Source of the DNA: Aquitalea denitrificans
GTDB taxonomy: Bacteria; Pseudomonadota; Gammaproteobacteria; Burkholderiales; Chromobacteriaceae
DNA: 64,000 bases
Direction: 5' to 3'
Assembly: GCF_009856625.1 (NCBI RefSeq)
Contig: NZ_CP047241.1
Span: forward strand, 1,426,001 to 1,490,000
The position numbers and the translations under genes were made by a program. This document shows, piece after piece, positions 16,832 to 25,935 of this stretch (position 1 is its first letter; each line of letters opens with the position of its first letter). The notes below the pieces were generated by a model. That model made no database searches. It saw only the letters and a program-made list of their open reading frames with translations, and was not told the origin of the DNA.

Positions 16832-18460
16832 ATGCGCAACAATCAGCCAGTCAGCCAGCAGGAAACCATTGTTCCAGATGGTGTTTTTATTTACTCGAGA
16901 ACCGACACACAAGGAAATATTACCGAGGCAAACCAGGCATTTGCAGAAATAAGCGGGTTTGAACAAGCGGAAATGCTGGGGCAGCCACATAACCTGATTC
17001 GCCATCCGGACATGCCGGAGGAGGCTTTTGCCGATATGTGGCGCAATCTGAAGCAGGGTCGTCCATGGCGCGGGCTGGTCAAAAACCGGCGCAAGGATGG
17101 AGGCTACTACTGGGTGAGGGCCAATGCATCGCCAGTTCGCGAGCAGGGAAGAATTGTTGCTTACCAGTCGGTGCGAACACCGCCGGGGCGCGATGAGGTA
17201 GTCGCTGTCGAGCAATTGTATCGGCGCATCCGGCAAGGGGACCGTTCAATCCGTATCGAGAATGGTCGGGTTGTCCGCAACCAGGCTGCCTGGCGAATGA
17301 TGGCCAAAGGCTTTGGTTTCCAGCTCTATTTTACGCTGTTCTTGTTATTGGCCAGCCTGGTGCTGGGTTTGCTGTCTACCCGTTTCAGTGATATTACCTC
17401 CCAGTTTTACTGGGTGGCTGCCTTGGCCTTGCTGTTTGGTTTGTGGCAGTTGTTTGTCACGATGCCAAGGACAATGGGTCGACTAAACCGCATTCACCAT
17501 TTCCTCAATGACCTGCTCAGTACCGGCAATCTGCAGGCTTCGTTGCAGCCTACGCGCAACGATATCATCAGCCATATTGCTACAGAGCTGGACAACCAGA
17601 CTGCAGCAGTCGCGGCAACACTGCAGGTCATGCAGAATGCTGCGCGTAATGTGCAGGATACTTCTGGCCGTCTGAACCGCAGCGTGGCTGAAATGGTTTC
17701 TGCCGCGTCCCTGCAGACGGATAAAACCAGTGAATCAGCTGCAACCATAGAGCAGCTGGCGGCCTCCATCGGCCTGATTGCACGTCATGCCCACGATACC
17801 GAATCGGTCACCCGGGATGTTGGCAGCAAGGCGGAAGAGGCTTCCCGTTTATCCGAGCATGCAACTGAAACCATCCGTGCTCTGGCGGTGTCAGTGATTG
17901 GCTCGGCAGAGACGGTGGAGCAGCTAGGCGTGCGAACCGAGGATATCGGCAAGGTGGCTAATGTCATCAAGGACATTGCCGAGCAGACCAATCTGCTGGC
18001 GCTTAATGCTGCCATCGAAGCAGCCCGGGCAGGCGAAACCGGCCGCGGCTTTGCAGTAGTGGCTGATGAAGTACGCAAGTTGGCTGAGCGTACCGCCAAG
18101 GCCACGCTGGAAATCGACAAGATGATTGCTCGTATTCAGGCGGATACCAGCGGTGCTGTTGGCAGCATGCGACAAAGTGCAGCTCAGGTGAATACCAGTG
18201 TGAATCTGGTGCACCAGGCGCATGGGGTGCTAGATGAAATCAGTCTGCAAATGAGCAGGGCAGTGGGTATGGTGGGTGAAATAAGCCATTCGGCAGATGA
18301 GCAGAAAGCAGGGATGGATCTGATGGAACAAAGCCTGGAATCCGTGGCTGCGCTGACAGATCAGAATCTCCAGATTGCACGCGCCACCGAGTCAGATTCC
18401 AGCCAGCTGCAAATCAATGTGGAGCGCATGAGCAAGGCTGTAGCGCAATATAAGGTGTAA
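16832..18460 (+). CDS. PAS-containing chemoreceptor, Aer-like
   Basis: A 542-residue methyl-accepting chemotaxis protein. An N-terminal PAS domain (about 10-125) contains the FISYSRT/GNITEANQAF-like core and the NLIRHPDMP segment typical of Aer-type redox sensors. Two adjacent hydrophobic segments (about 170-190 and 196-216) anchor it to the inner membrane with almost no periplasmic loop. The signalling domain has the conserved hairpin tip AEQTNLLALNAAIEAARAGE. It probably senses the cell's energy or redox state and feeds CheA. The start at 16832 (MRNNQPVSQQET) is chosen by comparison with Aer; the frame is open further upstream. It is monocistronic with a strong terminator. Confidence 0.92.
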   Translation: MRNNQPVSQQETIVPDGVFIYSRTDTQGNITEANQAFAEISGFEQAEMLGQPHNLIRHPDMPEEAFADMWRNLKQGRPWRGLVKNRRKDGGYYWVRANASPVREQGRIVAYQSVRTPPGRDEVVAVEQLYRRIRQGDRSIRIENGRVVRNQAAWRMMAKGFGFQLYFTLFLLLASLVLGLLSTRFSDITSQFYWVAALALLFGLWQLFVTMPRTMGRLNRIHHFLNDLLSTGNLQASLQPTRNDIISHIATELDNQTAAVAATLQVMQNAARNVQDTSGRLNRSVAEMVSAASLQTDKTSESAATIEQLAASIGLIARHAHDTESVTRDVGSKAEEASRLSEHATETIRALAVSVIGSAETVEQLGVRTEDIGKVANVIKDIAEQTNLLALNAAIEAARAGETGRGFAVVADEVRKLAERTAKATLEIDKMIARIQADTSGAVGSMRQSAAQVNTSVNLVHQAHGVLDEISLQMSRAVGMVGEISHSADEQKAGMDLMEQSLESVAALTDQNLQIARATESDSSQLQINVERMSKAVAQYKV

Positions 18461-18488
18461 TTGCCATGCTAGGCTGCTGCCCTGGCTA

Positions 18489-18532
18489 AACCGGAAGCTG
18501 CAAGCAGGGGGGGCTTGTAGCTTCCGGTTTTC
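18489..18532 (+). terminator. long terminator after the Aer-like gene
   Basis: A stem of about 17 bases with one G-T wobble (outer arms AACCGGAAGCT and AGCTTCCGGTT, inner arms CAAGC and GCTTG) and a G-rich loop, followed by TTTT. Confidence 0.85.
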
Positions 18533-18699
18533 CTGCGAGGAGTCATCCTGGGTATATGTTTACTGGTACAACAATCAGAAAACCAAAGACCAGTGTCAGG
18601 CCAATACACTTCAGGATGATGTTTTATACCGATTGATTTAAGTGCCGAGGCAGTAAATTAGGCAGAATATCAAAATTGATCCTGCTATTCAGGATAAGA

Positions 18700-19023
18700 T
18701 CAGAATACACTCTTGATTTTTTGCCACATGGTTTTATCTTTGTTTACCTTGCAGTAGGCATCAAGCTCCGGTCCGATTTTCTCAACGTCTGCAATGATTT
18801 CCGCTGCGGATACTTTGCCATTTTTGTGTTTGCTGATTTCGTAACCGATAATGACCGGTTTGTCGGTTTCCTTCAGCACCAGATAGTCATTGCAGCTGAT
18901 TGAGTATTTGGCTGGTGATTTGGCAGGCGAAGTGCTGCTCTTGCTGGAGTCATTGGAGGCAATGGCCAGGCCAGAGCTGCTTAACAGGGCAGTCAGAATG
19001 AGAATGTGCAGTTTTGCAGACAT
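18700..19023 (-). CDS. HdeA-like periplasmic acid-stress chaperone
   Basis: A 107-residue exported protein. The start at 19023 follows AAGGAG and gives a signal peptide of about 23 residues (MSAKLHILILTALLSSSGLA). The mature part has a flexible Ser/Lys-rich leader, then a core with two cysteines (CNDYL near 44 and AYCKVN near 89) and a W-x-x-I-K C-terminal segment, matching the HdeA/HdeB fold with its single disulphide. HdeA proteins prevent periplasmic aggregation at low pH. The identification is by pattern, and this family is divergent. Confidence 0.65.
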   Translation of the reverse strand: MSAKLHILILTALLSSSGLAIASNDSSKSSTSPAKSPAKYSISCNDYLVLKETDKPVIIGYEISKHKNGKVSAAEIIADVEKIGPELDAYCKVNKDKTMWQKIKSVF

Positions 19024-19364
19024 GTGTAGGCTCCTTGAGTTTGCAATATGACCTGACTGATGCATTTTTTGCGTCAGGTGGTTATATCCTCAAGTTTTAT
19101 ATTTGATCAGTCAATATGTAATCTCTGTCTTATTCCCTTATGTGCTTATGTAATTTTCTGGATAGTAAAAATTATTTTCTTTCTACTGAATTGAAAATTC
19201 TGTTAGTTGAATTTCATGCCGCTGTTTTTGATATTGGTAAGATAAAAGCAGAGAGAGGGAAGGCTTTGCAGGGCGTGATGGTTTTGTGCTGCTTGCCATA
19301 CTTGGGCAACCGACCATGGGTTATGTCAGCGAAATGATGGCGAATGGATGGCAAGGGCTTATTT
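19024..19364. other. intergenic stretch with a leader hairpin
   Basis: About 340 bases between the HdeA-like gene and the LuxR-type regulator gene. An inverted repeat at 19051-19079 (ACCTGAC and GTCAGGT) lies in the presumed 5' leader of the HdeA-like gene. No protein-like reading frame is seen on either strand. Confidence 0.35.
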
Positions 19365-20021
19365 TTAGCCCAGTAATGGCCCAGCCTTGATGACTGCCTG
19401 GGTTCGACTATTGACTTCCAGTTTGCGCAGGATGGCCGAGACATGTGCCTTGACGGTGCTTTCGGCAATGTTCAACTCGTGGGCGACAATCTTGTTGGGC
19501 TTGCCTGCCACAATGGCTTCCAGTACGCAGCGTTCTTGTCGGGTAAGGCTGGCAATACGGCTGCGCATGGCCAGTTGTTCGGGGGACAGCGGCAGCGGTG
19601 TGAGGCTGTTGGTGTCGTGACCGGCAAGTTGCGCAGGTTGGTAGATTTCTCCATCTTCGGCAATACGGCGTACCGCATCGGCCATTTGCTTGCGCGGGGT
19701 GGATTTGGGTATGAAGCCGCATACACCCAGTTGCAGCGCCGCTGTTACCACTTCGTTGCGTTCGTCGGCGGAAACCACCACCAGCGGTACTACCGGTGCG
19801 GCTTGCCGTAGTAGGGCAATGCCGCTGAGGCCATGCATGCCGGGCATGTTGAGGTCCAGCAATGCCAGTTCCAGAGAGTCGTCATTGATGGCGGCCTGTA
19901 CTTCTTCCAGTGATGTGCATTCAATCAGACGGATATCTCGTCCGAACGCTTCCAGTACCACGTCCTTCAGTGCCTCGCGGAACAGCGGATGATCATCGGC
20001 AATCAATACACTCATATCCAT
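19365..20021 (-). CDS. LuxR/NarL-type response regulator (ErbR/AgmR-like)
   Basis: A 218-residue response regulator. The receiver domain (about 1-125) has the acidic pair Asp9-Asp10, the phosphoacceptor Asp56 in LLDLNMPGMHG and a conserved Lys in IPKSTP. The C-terminal LuxR helix-turn-helix (about 150-215) contains LTRQERCVLEAIVAGKPNKI and STVKAHVSAILRKL. The start at 20021 (MDMSVLIADDHP) is one choice; 20015 is equally possible. It lies divergent to the FIST/hybrid-kinase pair. In Pseudomonas a NarL-type regulator of ethanol oxidation lies next to the same set of genes, so it is a likely partner of the kinase. Confidence 0.9.
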   Translation of the reverse strand: MDMSVLIADDHPLFREALKDVVLEAFGRDIRLIECTSLEEVQAAINDDSLELALLDLNMPGMHGLSGIALLRQAAPVVPLVVVSADERNEVVTAALQLGVCGFIPKSTPRKQMADAVRRIAEDGEIYQPAQLAGHDTNSLTPLPLSPEQLAMRSRIASLTRQERCVLEAIVAGKPNKIVAHELNIAESTVKAHVSAILRKLEVNSRTQAVIKAGPLLG

Positions 20022-20337
20022 CTTGAATCGGCCTCGCAAAAGTGGCTGCCCGGCGTTGACAGCGTTCAAGACTATAGCCTGAAACCGCTGATGCTGGCAG
20101 CATGAGCCCGACATGCTGCACCAAAAGCATGCTTGCACATCATCATCTTGTTGATGGCGTTGGCCGCTGCTGCAGATGCAGCGCTAGAATGCAATGAACG
20201 GGTTCGGGCAAGCCTGACAGGGCCGACCGGATTTTGCCATGCAACAAAAGTACGAGCCGGTGCATATCAATCAATAAAACCGGCCAACTCACAAGAATGG
20301 CTGCCCCTGCAGCACCGGGCAGCAAGGTGGAGACAAG
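20022..20337. other. divergent promoter region of the NosP/NahK-like locus
   Basis: About 315 bases between the response-regulator gene and the FIST gene. No protein-like frame is present. A TTGACA at 20056 has no properly spaced -10, and GCTGC/GCAGC repeats near 20170 are the only symmetry noted. It should hold promoters for both directions. Confidence 0.35.
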
Positions 20338-21489
20338 ATGGAGAAGCCCCAGGTATTACTGGGCAGCACCCAGCAGCAGGATCCGCTGCCGGCGGCGGCT
20401 GAGCTGTTTGCTCAGCTGTATCAGCCAGCACTGTCACTGGTGCTGCTGTTCATTTCCCCGGCTTATGATCTGACCCGGCTGGCACCTGCTTTGCAGCAGC
20501 ATTTTGGCACTGCGCTGGTGGTGGGATGTACCACGGCCGGTGAAATCGGCTGCCATGGTTATCAGCAAGGCAGCATCAGCGGCGTTAGCTTTGCCGAGCC
20601 GGATTTTTTTGCCGTGGCTTCCCGGCTGGATAATCTGCACGCTTTCGAGCTGGCCGACGCATTTGAAGCGGTGATGACGGCCAGGCACGAGCTGGCGCGC
20701 AACAGCGGCAAAGCCATCGACCGTAACAGCTTTGCGCTGATGCTGATAGACGGCCTGGCAGCCTGCGAGGAGCGGGTAGCCAGCCGCTTGTCATCTGCAC
20801 TGGGGAATATCCCGCTGCTGGGGGGGTCTGCCGGTGACAATATGCGTTTCGAAAACACCGCCGTATTGCTGGATGGCCGGTTTCATAATCAGGCGGCTGC
20901 CTTTGTCATGGTGGCCAGCCGCCATCCCTTTGAAATGTTCAAGTCCGAACATGCCGCCCGCAGCGGCGAGCGCATGGTGATTACCGAAGCGGATGTCGAC
21001 AGCCGGCTGGTAACGGAAATCAATGCCGAGCCGGCCGCGGTGGAATATTGCCGCACGCTGGGGCTGGACCCGGACCAGCTGGACGCCAATACCTTTGCCG
21101 CCCACCCGCTGGTGTTGCAAGTAGGCGGCGTGCCGTATGTGCGCTCCATCCAGCGCGTGAATTCCGACCTGTCGTTGTCCTTTTTCTGTAGCGTGGACGA
21201 GGGCGTGGTGCTGTCTGGTACGCAGGCGCAGGATCTGGTGGCCAGCCTGGATCAGACCTTTGCCCGCGTGCGCAGCCAGCTTGGCCCCTTGCAGGTGGTG
21301 CTGGGTTGTGACTGTGTACTGCGTCGCATCATGATCAGCAATACCGATGCGCAAAGCCGGCTGTCCCACCTGCTGGTACAGAACCGGGTTGTTGGCTTCA
21401 ATACCTATGGCGAGCAATTCAATGCCATGCATGTGAACCAGACCTTCACCGGCATTGCCATCGGTTATGCCGCTGATCGTGCAGGATAA
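20338..21489 (+). CDS. nosP: FIST-domain sensor protein, NosP-like
   Basis: A 383-residue soluble protein with a FIST_N domain (about 10-205) and a FIST_C domain (about 220-370). Motifs include the GCTTAGEIG loop near 60, LLGGSAGDN near 155 and, near the end, GFNTYGEQFNAMHVNQTFTG, which is the FIST_C signature. The next gene, 14 bases downstream, encodes a hybrid PAS kinase. In Pseudomonas aeruginosa this gene pair is NosP, reported to bind haem and nitric oxide, and NahK, which it regulates. The family and gene pair are clear; haem or NO binding here is inference. GGAG precedes the ATG. Confidence 0.8.
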   Translation: MEKPQVLLGSTQQQDPLPAAAELFAQLYQPALSLVLLFISPAYDLTRLAPALQQHFGTALVVGCTTAGEIGCHGYQQGSISGVSFAEPDFFAVASRLDNLHAFELADAFEAVMTARHELARNSGKAIDRNSFALMLIDGLAACEERVASRLSSALGNIPLLGGSAGDNMRFENTAVLLDGRFHNQAAAFVMVASRHPFEMFKSEHAARSGERMVITEADVDSRLVTEINAEPAAVEYCRTLGLDPDQLDANTFAAHPLVLQVGGVPYVRSIQRVNSDLSLSFFCSVDEGVVLSGTQAQDLVASLDQTFARVRSQLGPLQVVLGCDCVLRRIMISNTDAQSRLSHLLVQNRVVGFNTYGEQFNAMHVNQTFTGIAIGYAADRAG

Positions 21490-21503
21490 TTCCGGGGGTA
21501 AGC

Positions 21504-24101
21504 ATGGATTCGGCTGCTGACATCAATCTTGCCGACAAGCCTGCGCTGCTGCAGTACATTGCCCTGCTGGAAAAGGACAATGCCAAGCTGCGCAAGATCA
21601 ACAATGCGTTGATCTACCGTGTGGAAAGTGGCATGGCGGACAATGGCAATTCCTTTACCATTTTCCAGGTTTCGGCTGAGCTGGAAAAACGCATCCAGGA
21701 GCGTACCCACGCGCTGGAGCGTGCCATCAACGACCTGAAAACCAGCAATATCGCGCTAGAGGAAGCCCGGCTGGTGGCCGAGCAGGCCAATAACCGGCTG
21801 GGCGTGGCGGTGGATACCATTGCAGACGGTTTTGCCCAGTGGGACCAGCACGACCGGCTGGTGCGCTTCAACCAGCGCTTTGTTGATTTGCAGCCAGCAT
21901 TGCGACGACATGTGCACACCGGCATGTATTTTTCTGAATATCTGGATCATCTGGCTGATTCCGGTAGTGCGCTGGAAGCGCTGGGGCAGGCAGATCACTG
22001 GCGTGCCCAGCGCAGCAGCCTGCACCGTGACAGTAGTGGCAGCTATCTGGAGCCGCTGAGCGACGGACGCTGCCTGCGCATCAGCGAACGTGCCACCGCA
22101 GATGGTGGCCGGGTGGCCATTTACACCGACATTACCGAAATCAAGCGCCAGGAGCAGTTGTTGCGCCAGCAAGACCAGGCGGCGCACCGGCAGTTGCTGG
22201 AAGCCACGGTCAACAGCCTGCGCCAGGGTATTGCCGTGTTCGACCAGCACTCGCGCTTGTTGGCCTGGAACCACCGCTTCTGCGAACTGGCCGGCCTGCC
22301 GCCCTCAACCCTGCGCCTCGGCCAGGCGCTGCCGCTGGAGGCGGAAATCCCGCTGCTATGTCCGGTTCACGGCAGTTACGAAGTGGAAACCGGCCACGGC
22401 CTGGTGCTGGAGATCGAATCCTGTCCCATGCCCAACGCCGGTTTCGTGATTACCTGTAGTGATGTCACTGCCCGCAAGCACGACGAACGCGCGCTGCGCG
22501 AGAGCGAATCCAAGCTAAGGCTGATTACCGATGCGCTGCCGGCGCTGATTTCCTATGTCGACAAAGACCAGGTCTACCGTTTCACCAACAAGGGGTATGA
22601 AGACTGGTTTGGCAAACCGGTGCACGAAATCAACGGCCATACCCTGCGCGATGTGCTGGGACCCGCCTTGTATGACCCGCGCCGCCATTTTGTCGAGCAG
22701 GCGCTGGCCGGCATTTCCTCGGTCTTCGAACTCAAGATGCCAGCCCCCAAGCGTTCGGTGGAATACGCCCAAGCGGCGTTCATTCCCCATATTGGCGAAG
22801 ATGGTGCTGTGCATGGTTTTTATGCGCTGATCCAGGACATCACCCAGACCCGCCGTGCCGAGCAGGTGCTGCAGCAGGCCAAAGAAGAGCTGGAGTTGAG
22901 TGTGACGGCACGTACCGTCGAACTGCGCCAGGCCAATACCCAATTGCGTGAGGCCATTGTGGCGGCAGAGGAGGCCAATCGCAGCAAGACGCGCTTTTTT
23001 GCCGCCGCCAGCCACGATCTGCTACAGCCGCTGAATGCGGCGCGGCTGTTTGTCGCCAGCCTGGCCGAGCGTGAAACTGCTGGCGATGGCATGCGGCTGG
23101 CACAGCATGCCGCCAGCTCACTGGAGGCGGTGGATGATTTGATCAATACGCTGCTGGAGCTTTCCCGCATTGATGCAGGTGCGCTGCAAGTAGAGCACAG
23201 CCACTTTCATCTGGACCAACTACTGCGTCAGATCAGCATCGAGTTTAGCCCCTTGCTGGCCGAGCGCGGATTAAGCCTGCGTTGCCATCCCTTGCCGGTG
23301 GTGGTGCATACCGACTGGGTGTTGCTGGGGCGTATCCTGCGCAACTTCCTCAGCAATGCACTGCGCTATAGCGAGCAGGGCCGCGTGCTGCTGGGCGCAC
23401 GGCGAACTGCCGAAGGCGTGCTGGTTGGAGTGTGGGACCAGGGACAGGGCATTCCCGCAGGCAAGCTGTCGCTGGTGTTCGAGGAGTTCCAGCGCTTGTC
23501 CGAGCACAGTGCCATGTGCAGCAAGGGCCTGGGGCTGGGACTGGCCATCGTCAAGCGGCTGGCCGGTCGTTTGCAACACCGGCTGGTGGTGCGTTCGCAT
23601 TATGGCCGTGGCTCTTTCTTTGGTATTGTGCTGCCCTATGGTCAGGCCGAGTCCGTCAGGACCATGCCACGCCAGCAGGAGCGGGTGGCGGTATCCGGTC
23701 CGTCGGAGCTGCAAGGCCTGTCAGTACTGCTGATCGATAACGAGCCGGCCATTCTGGCCGGTATGAGCACCTTGCTATCCGGCTGGGGTTGCCTGCCGCT
23801 GGCTGCTGGTGGCGCTGAGCAGGCGCTGGCCTTGCTGGCGCAATTGAGCCGGCCGCCGGATGTGATTCTGGCCGATTACCATCTGGACCATGACGAGCGT
23901 GGGCCGCAGGTGATCCGCGCGCTGTATCAGCAACTGCAGCAAAGGATTCCGGCCGCCATCATCACGGCGGACCGTACGCCGGAAGTCGCCGCTGAAATTG
24001 CTGCCGGCGACTGGGCGATGCTGACCAAGCCGGTACGTCCGGCCAAGTTGCGCGCGCTCATCGGTCATCTGGGCCGACTGGCACAGCCTACCGGCTGCTG
24101 A
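21504..24101 (+). CDS. nahK: hybrid PAS sensor kinase/response regulator, NahK-like
   Basis: An 865-residue cytoplasmic kinase without clear membrane spans. A coiled-coil N-terminus (about 20-100) is followed by three PAS-type modules (about 100-215, 225-325, 333-455). The HisKA domain contains AASHDLLQPLNAARLF with phospho-acceptor His504; the HATPase domain shows the N box LRNFLSNALRYS and glycine-rich GLGLGLAIVKRLAG. A C-terminal receiver domain has Asp791 in ILADYHLDHDE. The HDLLQPLN form of the H box is typical of the NahK/ErcS' family. It is co-transcribed with the FIST gene; a NarL-type regulator lies divergently. Signal output to that regulator or to a phosphotransfer protein is inferred. 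Confidence 0.88.
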   Translation: MDSAADINLADKPALLQYIALLEKDNAKLRKINNALIYRVESGMADNGNSFTIFQVSAELEKRIQERTHALERAINDLKTSNIALEEARLVAEQANNRLGVAVDTIADGFAQWDQHDRLVRFNQRFVDLQPALRRHVHTGMYFSEYLDHLADSGSALEALGQADHWRAQRSSLHRDSSGSYLEPLSDGRCLRISERATADGGRVAIYTDITEIKRQEQLLRQQDQAAHRQLLEATVNSLRQGIAVFDQHSRLLAWNHRFCELAGLPPSTLRLGQALPLEAEIPLLCPVHGSYEVETGHGLVLEIESCPMPNAGFVITCSDVTARKHDERALRESESKLRLITDALPALISYVDKDQVYRFTNKGYEDWFGKPVHEINGHTLRDVLGPALYDPRRHFVEQALAGISSVFELKMPAPKRSVEYAQAAFIPHIGEDGAVHGFYALIQDITQTRRAEQVLQQAKEELELSVTARTVELRQANTQLREAIVAAEEANRSKTRFFAAASHDLLQPLNAARLFVASLAERETAGDGMRLAQHAASSLEAVDDLINTLLELSRIDAGALQVEHSHFHLDQLLRQISIEFSPLLAERGLSLRCHPLPVVVHTDWVLLGRILRNFLSNALRYSEQGRVLLGARRTAEGVLVGVWDQGQGIPAGKLSLVFEEFQRLSEHSAMCSKGLGLGLAIVKRLAGRLQHRLVVRSHYGRGSFFGIVLPYGQAESVRTMPRQQERVAVSGPSELQGLSVLLIDNEPAILAGMSTLLSGWGCLPLAAGGAEQALALLAQLSRPPDVILADYHLDHDERGPQVIRALYQQLQQRIPAAIITADRTPEVAAEIAAGDWAMLTKPVRPAKLRALIGHLGRLAQPTGC

Positions 24102-24233
24102 TCAAGCTGACAGGCTTGCTGCTACTTTTCTAAGACCAAAGTCGAATAGAGGAATGCAGGGCGATTTCGCACAATGACATGGCAGCCGGTAGACACGCCG
24201 GCGCTCCGATTCTAATAGCCAGGAGGCAACGTC

Positions 24234-25754
24234 ATGTATCAGCAAGCGCTCGCAGCACTCAGCAAGAAACTCCCGCTGAAATCCCGTTACGACAACTTCA
24301 TCGGCGGCCGCTGGGTGGCACCGGTACAGGGCCAGTACTTCACCAACATCAGCCCGATCGATGGCAAGCCGCTGTGTGACATTGCCCGCTCCACCGCTGC
24401 CGATATCGAACTGGCACTGGATGCCGCTCATGCCGCCGCCGACCGCTGGGGCCGCACCGCACCGGCTGTGCGTGCCAATGTATTGCTGAAGATTGCTGAC
24501 CGTCTGGAAGAGTACCTGCCTTTCCTCGCGCTGGTGGAAACCCTGGACAACGGCAAGCCCATCCGCGAAACCAATGCCGCCGACCTGCCGCTGGCCGTGG
24601 ATCACTTCCGCTATTTCGCCTCCTGCCTGCGGTCGCAGGAAGGCTCGCTGTCCGAGCTGGACGAAGACACCGTGGCCTACCATTTCCACGAACCGCTGGG
24701 CGTGGTGGGGCAGATCATCCCGTGGAACTTCCCCCTGCTGATGGCAGCCTGGAAGCTGGCTCCGGCGCTGGCTGCCGGTAACTGCATCGTGCTCAAGCCG
24801 GCCGAGCAGACCCCGATGGCCATTCTGGTGCTGATGGAAGTGATTGCCGACCTGCTGCCGGAAGGCGTGCTCAATGTGGTGAACGGTTTTGGCGTGGAGG
24901 CCGGCAAGCCGTTGGCCACCAATCCGCGCATTGCCAAGGTGGCCTTTACCGGTGAAACCGGCACTGGCCGCCTGATCATGCAATACGCAGCCGAAAACAT
25001 CATTCCGGTGACGCTGGAGCTGGGTGGCAAGTCGCCCAACATCTTCTTTGAAGACGTGATGCGCGAAGACGACGACTTCTTTGACAAGGCGCTGGAGGGT
25101 TTTGCCATGTTTGCCCTGAATCAGGGTGAAGTATGTACCTGCCCGTCGCGCGTGCTGGTGCAGGAGTCCATCTACGAAGCCTTCATGGAGCGTGCGGTCG
25201 CCCGCGTCAAGTCCATCAAGCAGGGCAACCCGCTGGACATGGCAACCATGATCGGTGCCCAGGCCTCACGCGAGCAGCTGGACAAGATCCTGTCCTACAT
25301 CGATATCGGCCGCGCCGAAGGCGCACAGGTACTGACCGGTGGTGGTCAGGCGCATCTGGGTGGTGCTCTGGCCGAGGGCTTCTATGTAGAACCCACCATT
25401 CTGGCCGGTCATAACAAGATGCGCGTGTTCCAGGAGGAAATCTTCGGACCGGTTGTCGCCGTGACTACGTTCAAGGACAAGGAAGAAGCCCTGCGCATTG
25501 CCAACGACAGCGCCTTTGGCCTGGGAGCCGGTGTCTGGACCCGTGACGGCAATACTGCCTACCGCATGGGCCGCGAGATCAAGGCTGGCCGTGTCTGGAC
25601 CAACTGCTACCACCTCTACCCGGCACATGCTGCCTTTGGTGGTTACAAGAAATCCGGTATCGGTCGTGAAACGCACAAAATGATGCTGGATCACTACCAG
25701 CAAACCAAAAACCTGCTGGTAAGCTATAGCCCGAAGGCACTGGGCTTCTTCTAA
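24234..25754 (+). CDS. exaC: NAD-dependent acetaldehyde dehydrogenase, ExaC-like
   Basis: A 506-residue aldehyde dehydrogenase. It begins YQQALAALSKKLPLKSRYDN and has the catalytic Cys301 in GEVCTCPSR, the Glu in ELGGKSPNIFF and the NAD-binding GETGTGR loop. Sequence and length match the ExaC/AcoD/AldB group that oxidises acetaldehyde to acetate. AGGAGG precedes the ATG. It lies 132 bases after the hybrid-kinase gene on the same strand and is followed by a DUF779 gene, an association seen with this class. It probably acts in ethanol or other alcohol catabolism under control of the upstream signalling genes. Confidence 0.92.
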   Translation: MYQQALAALSKKLPLKSRYDNFIGGRWVAPVQGQYFTNISPIDGKPLCDIARSTAADIELALDAAHAAADRWGRTAPAVRANVLLKIADRLEEYLPFLALVETLDNGKPIRETNAADLPLAVDHFRYFASCLRSQEGSLSELDEDTVAYHFHEPLGVVGQIIPWNFPLLMAAWKLAPALAAGNCIVLKPAEQTPMAILVLMEVIADLLPEGVLNVVNGFGVEAGKPLATNPRIAKVAFTGETGTGRLIMQYAAENIIPVTLELGGKSPNIFFEDVMREDDDFFDKALEGFAMFALNQGEVCTCPSRVLVQESIYEAFMERAVARVKSIKQGNPLDMATMIGAQASREQLDKILSYIDIGRAEGAQVLTGGGQAHLGGALAEGFYVEPTILAGHNKMRVFQEEIFGPVVAVTTFKDKEEALRIANDSAFGLGAGVWTRDGNTAYRMGREIKAGRVWTNCYHLYPAHAAFGGYKKSGIGRETHKMMLDHYQQTKNLLVSYSPKALGFF

Positions 25755-25829
25755 ATCACGGTGTATCCGGCTACAGGCGGCGTGGGGCTCATCCGCACGC
25801 TGTCGACTGGCCGGCAGCAGTCCATTACA

Positions 25830-25856
25830 CGGTCACGGCCTGCCTGGTCGTGACCG
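25830..25856 (+). repeat. inverted repeat between exaC and the DUF779 gene
   Basis: CGGTCACG and CGTGACCG form a perfect 8-base stem with an 11-base loop. There is no following T tract, so it may be a processing or stability element, or an operator, in the intercistronic region rather than a simple terminator. Confidence 0.4.
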
Positions 25857-25935
25857 CTTGCAAGCAGCGGTCCTCCTTGGGGGTGGCGCGAGCCGCTCTC
25901 GCTTTGGCGCCGCCGGTATCTCGCAAAGGAATGAC

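Noticed and set aside
20056..20078. TTGACA with TATAGC as a promoter for the regulator/FIST genes
   Set aside because: The spacer is only about 11 bases, too short for sigma-70.
25830..25856. Stem-loop as a rho-independent terminator of exaC
   Set aside because: No T tract follows and DUF779 genes usually belong with exaC, so it is listed only as an inverted repeat.
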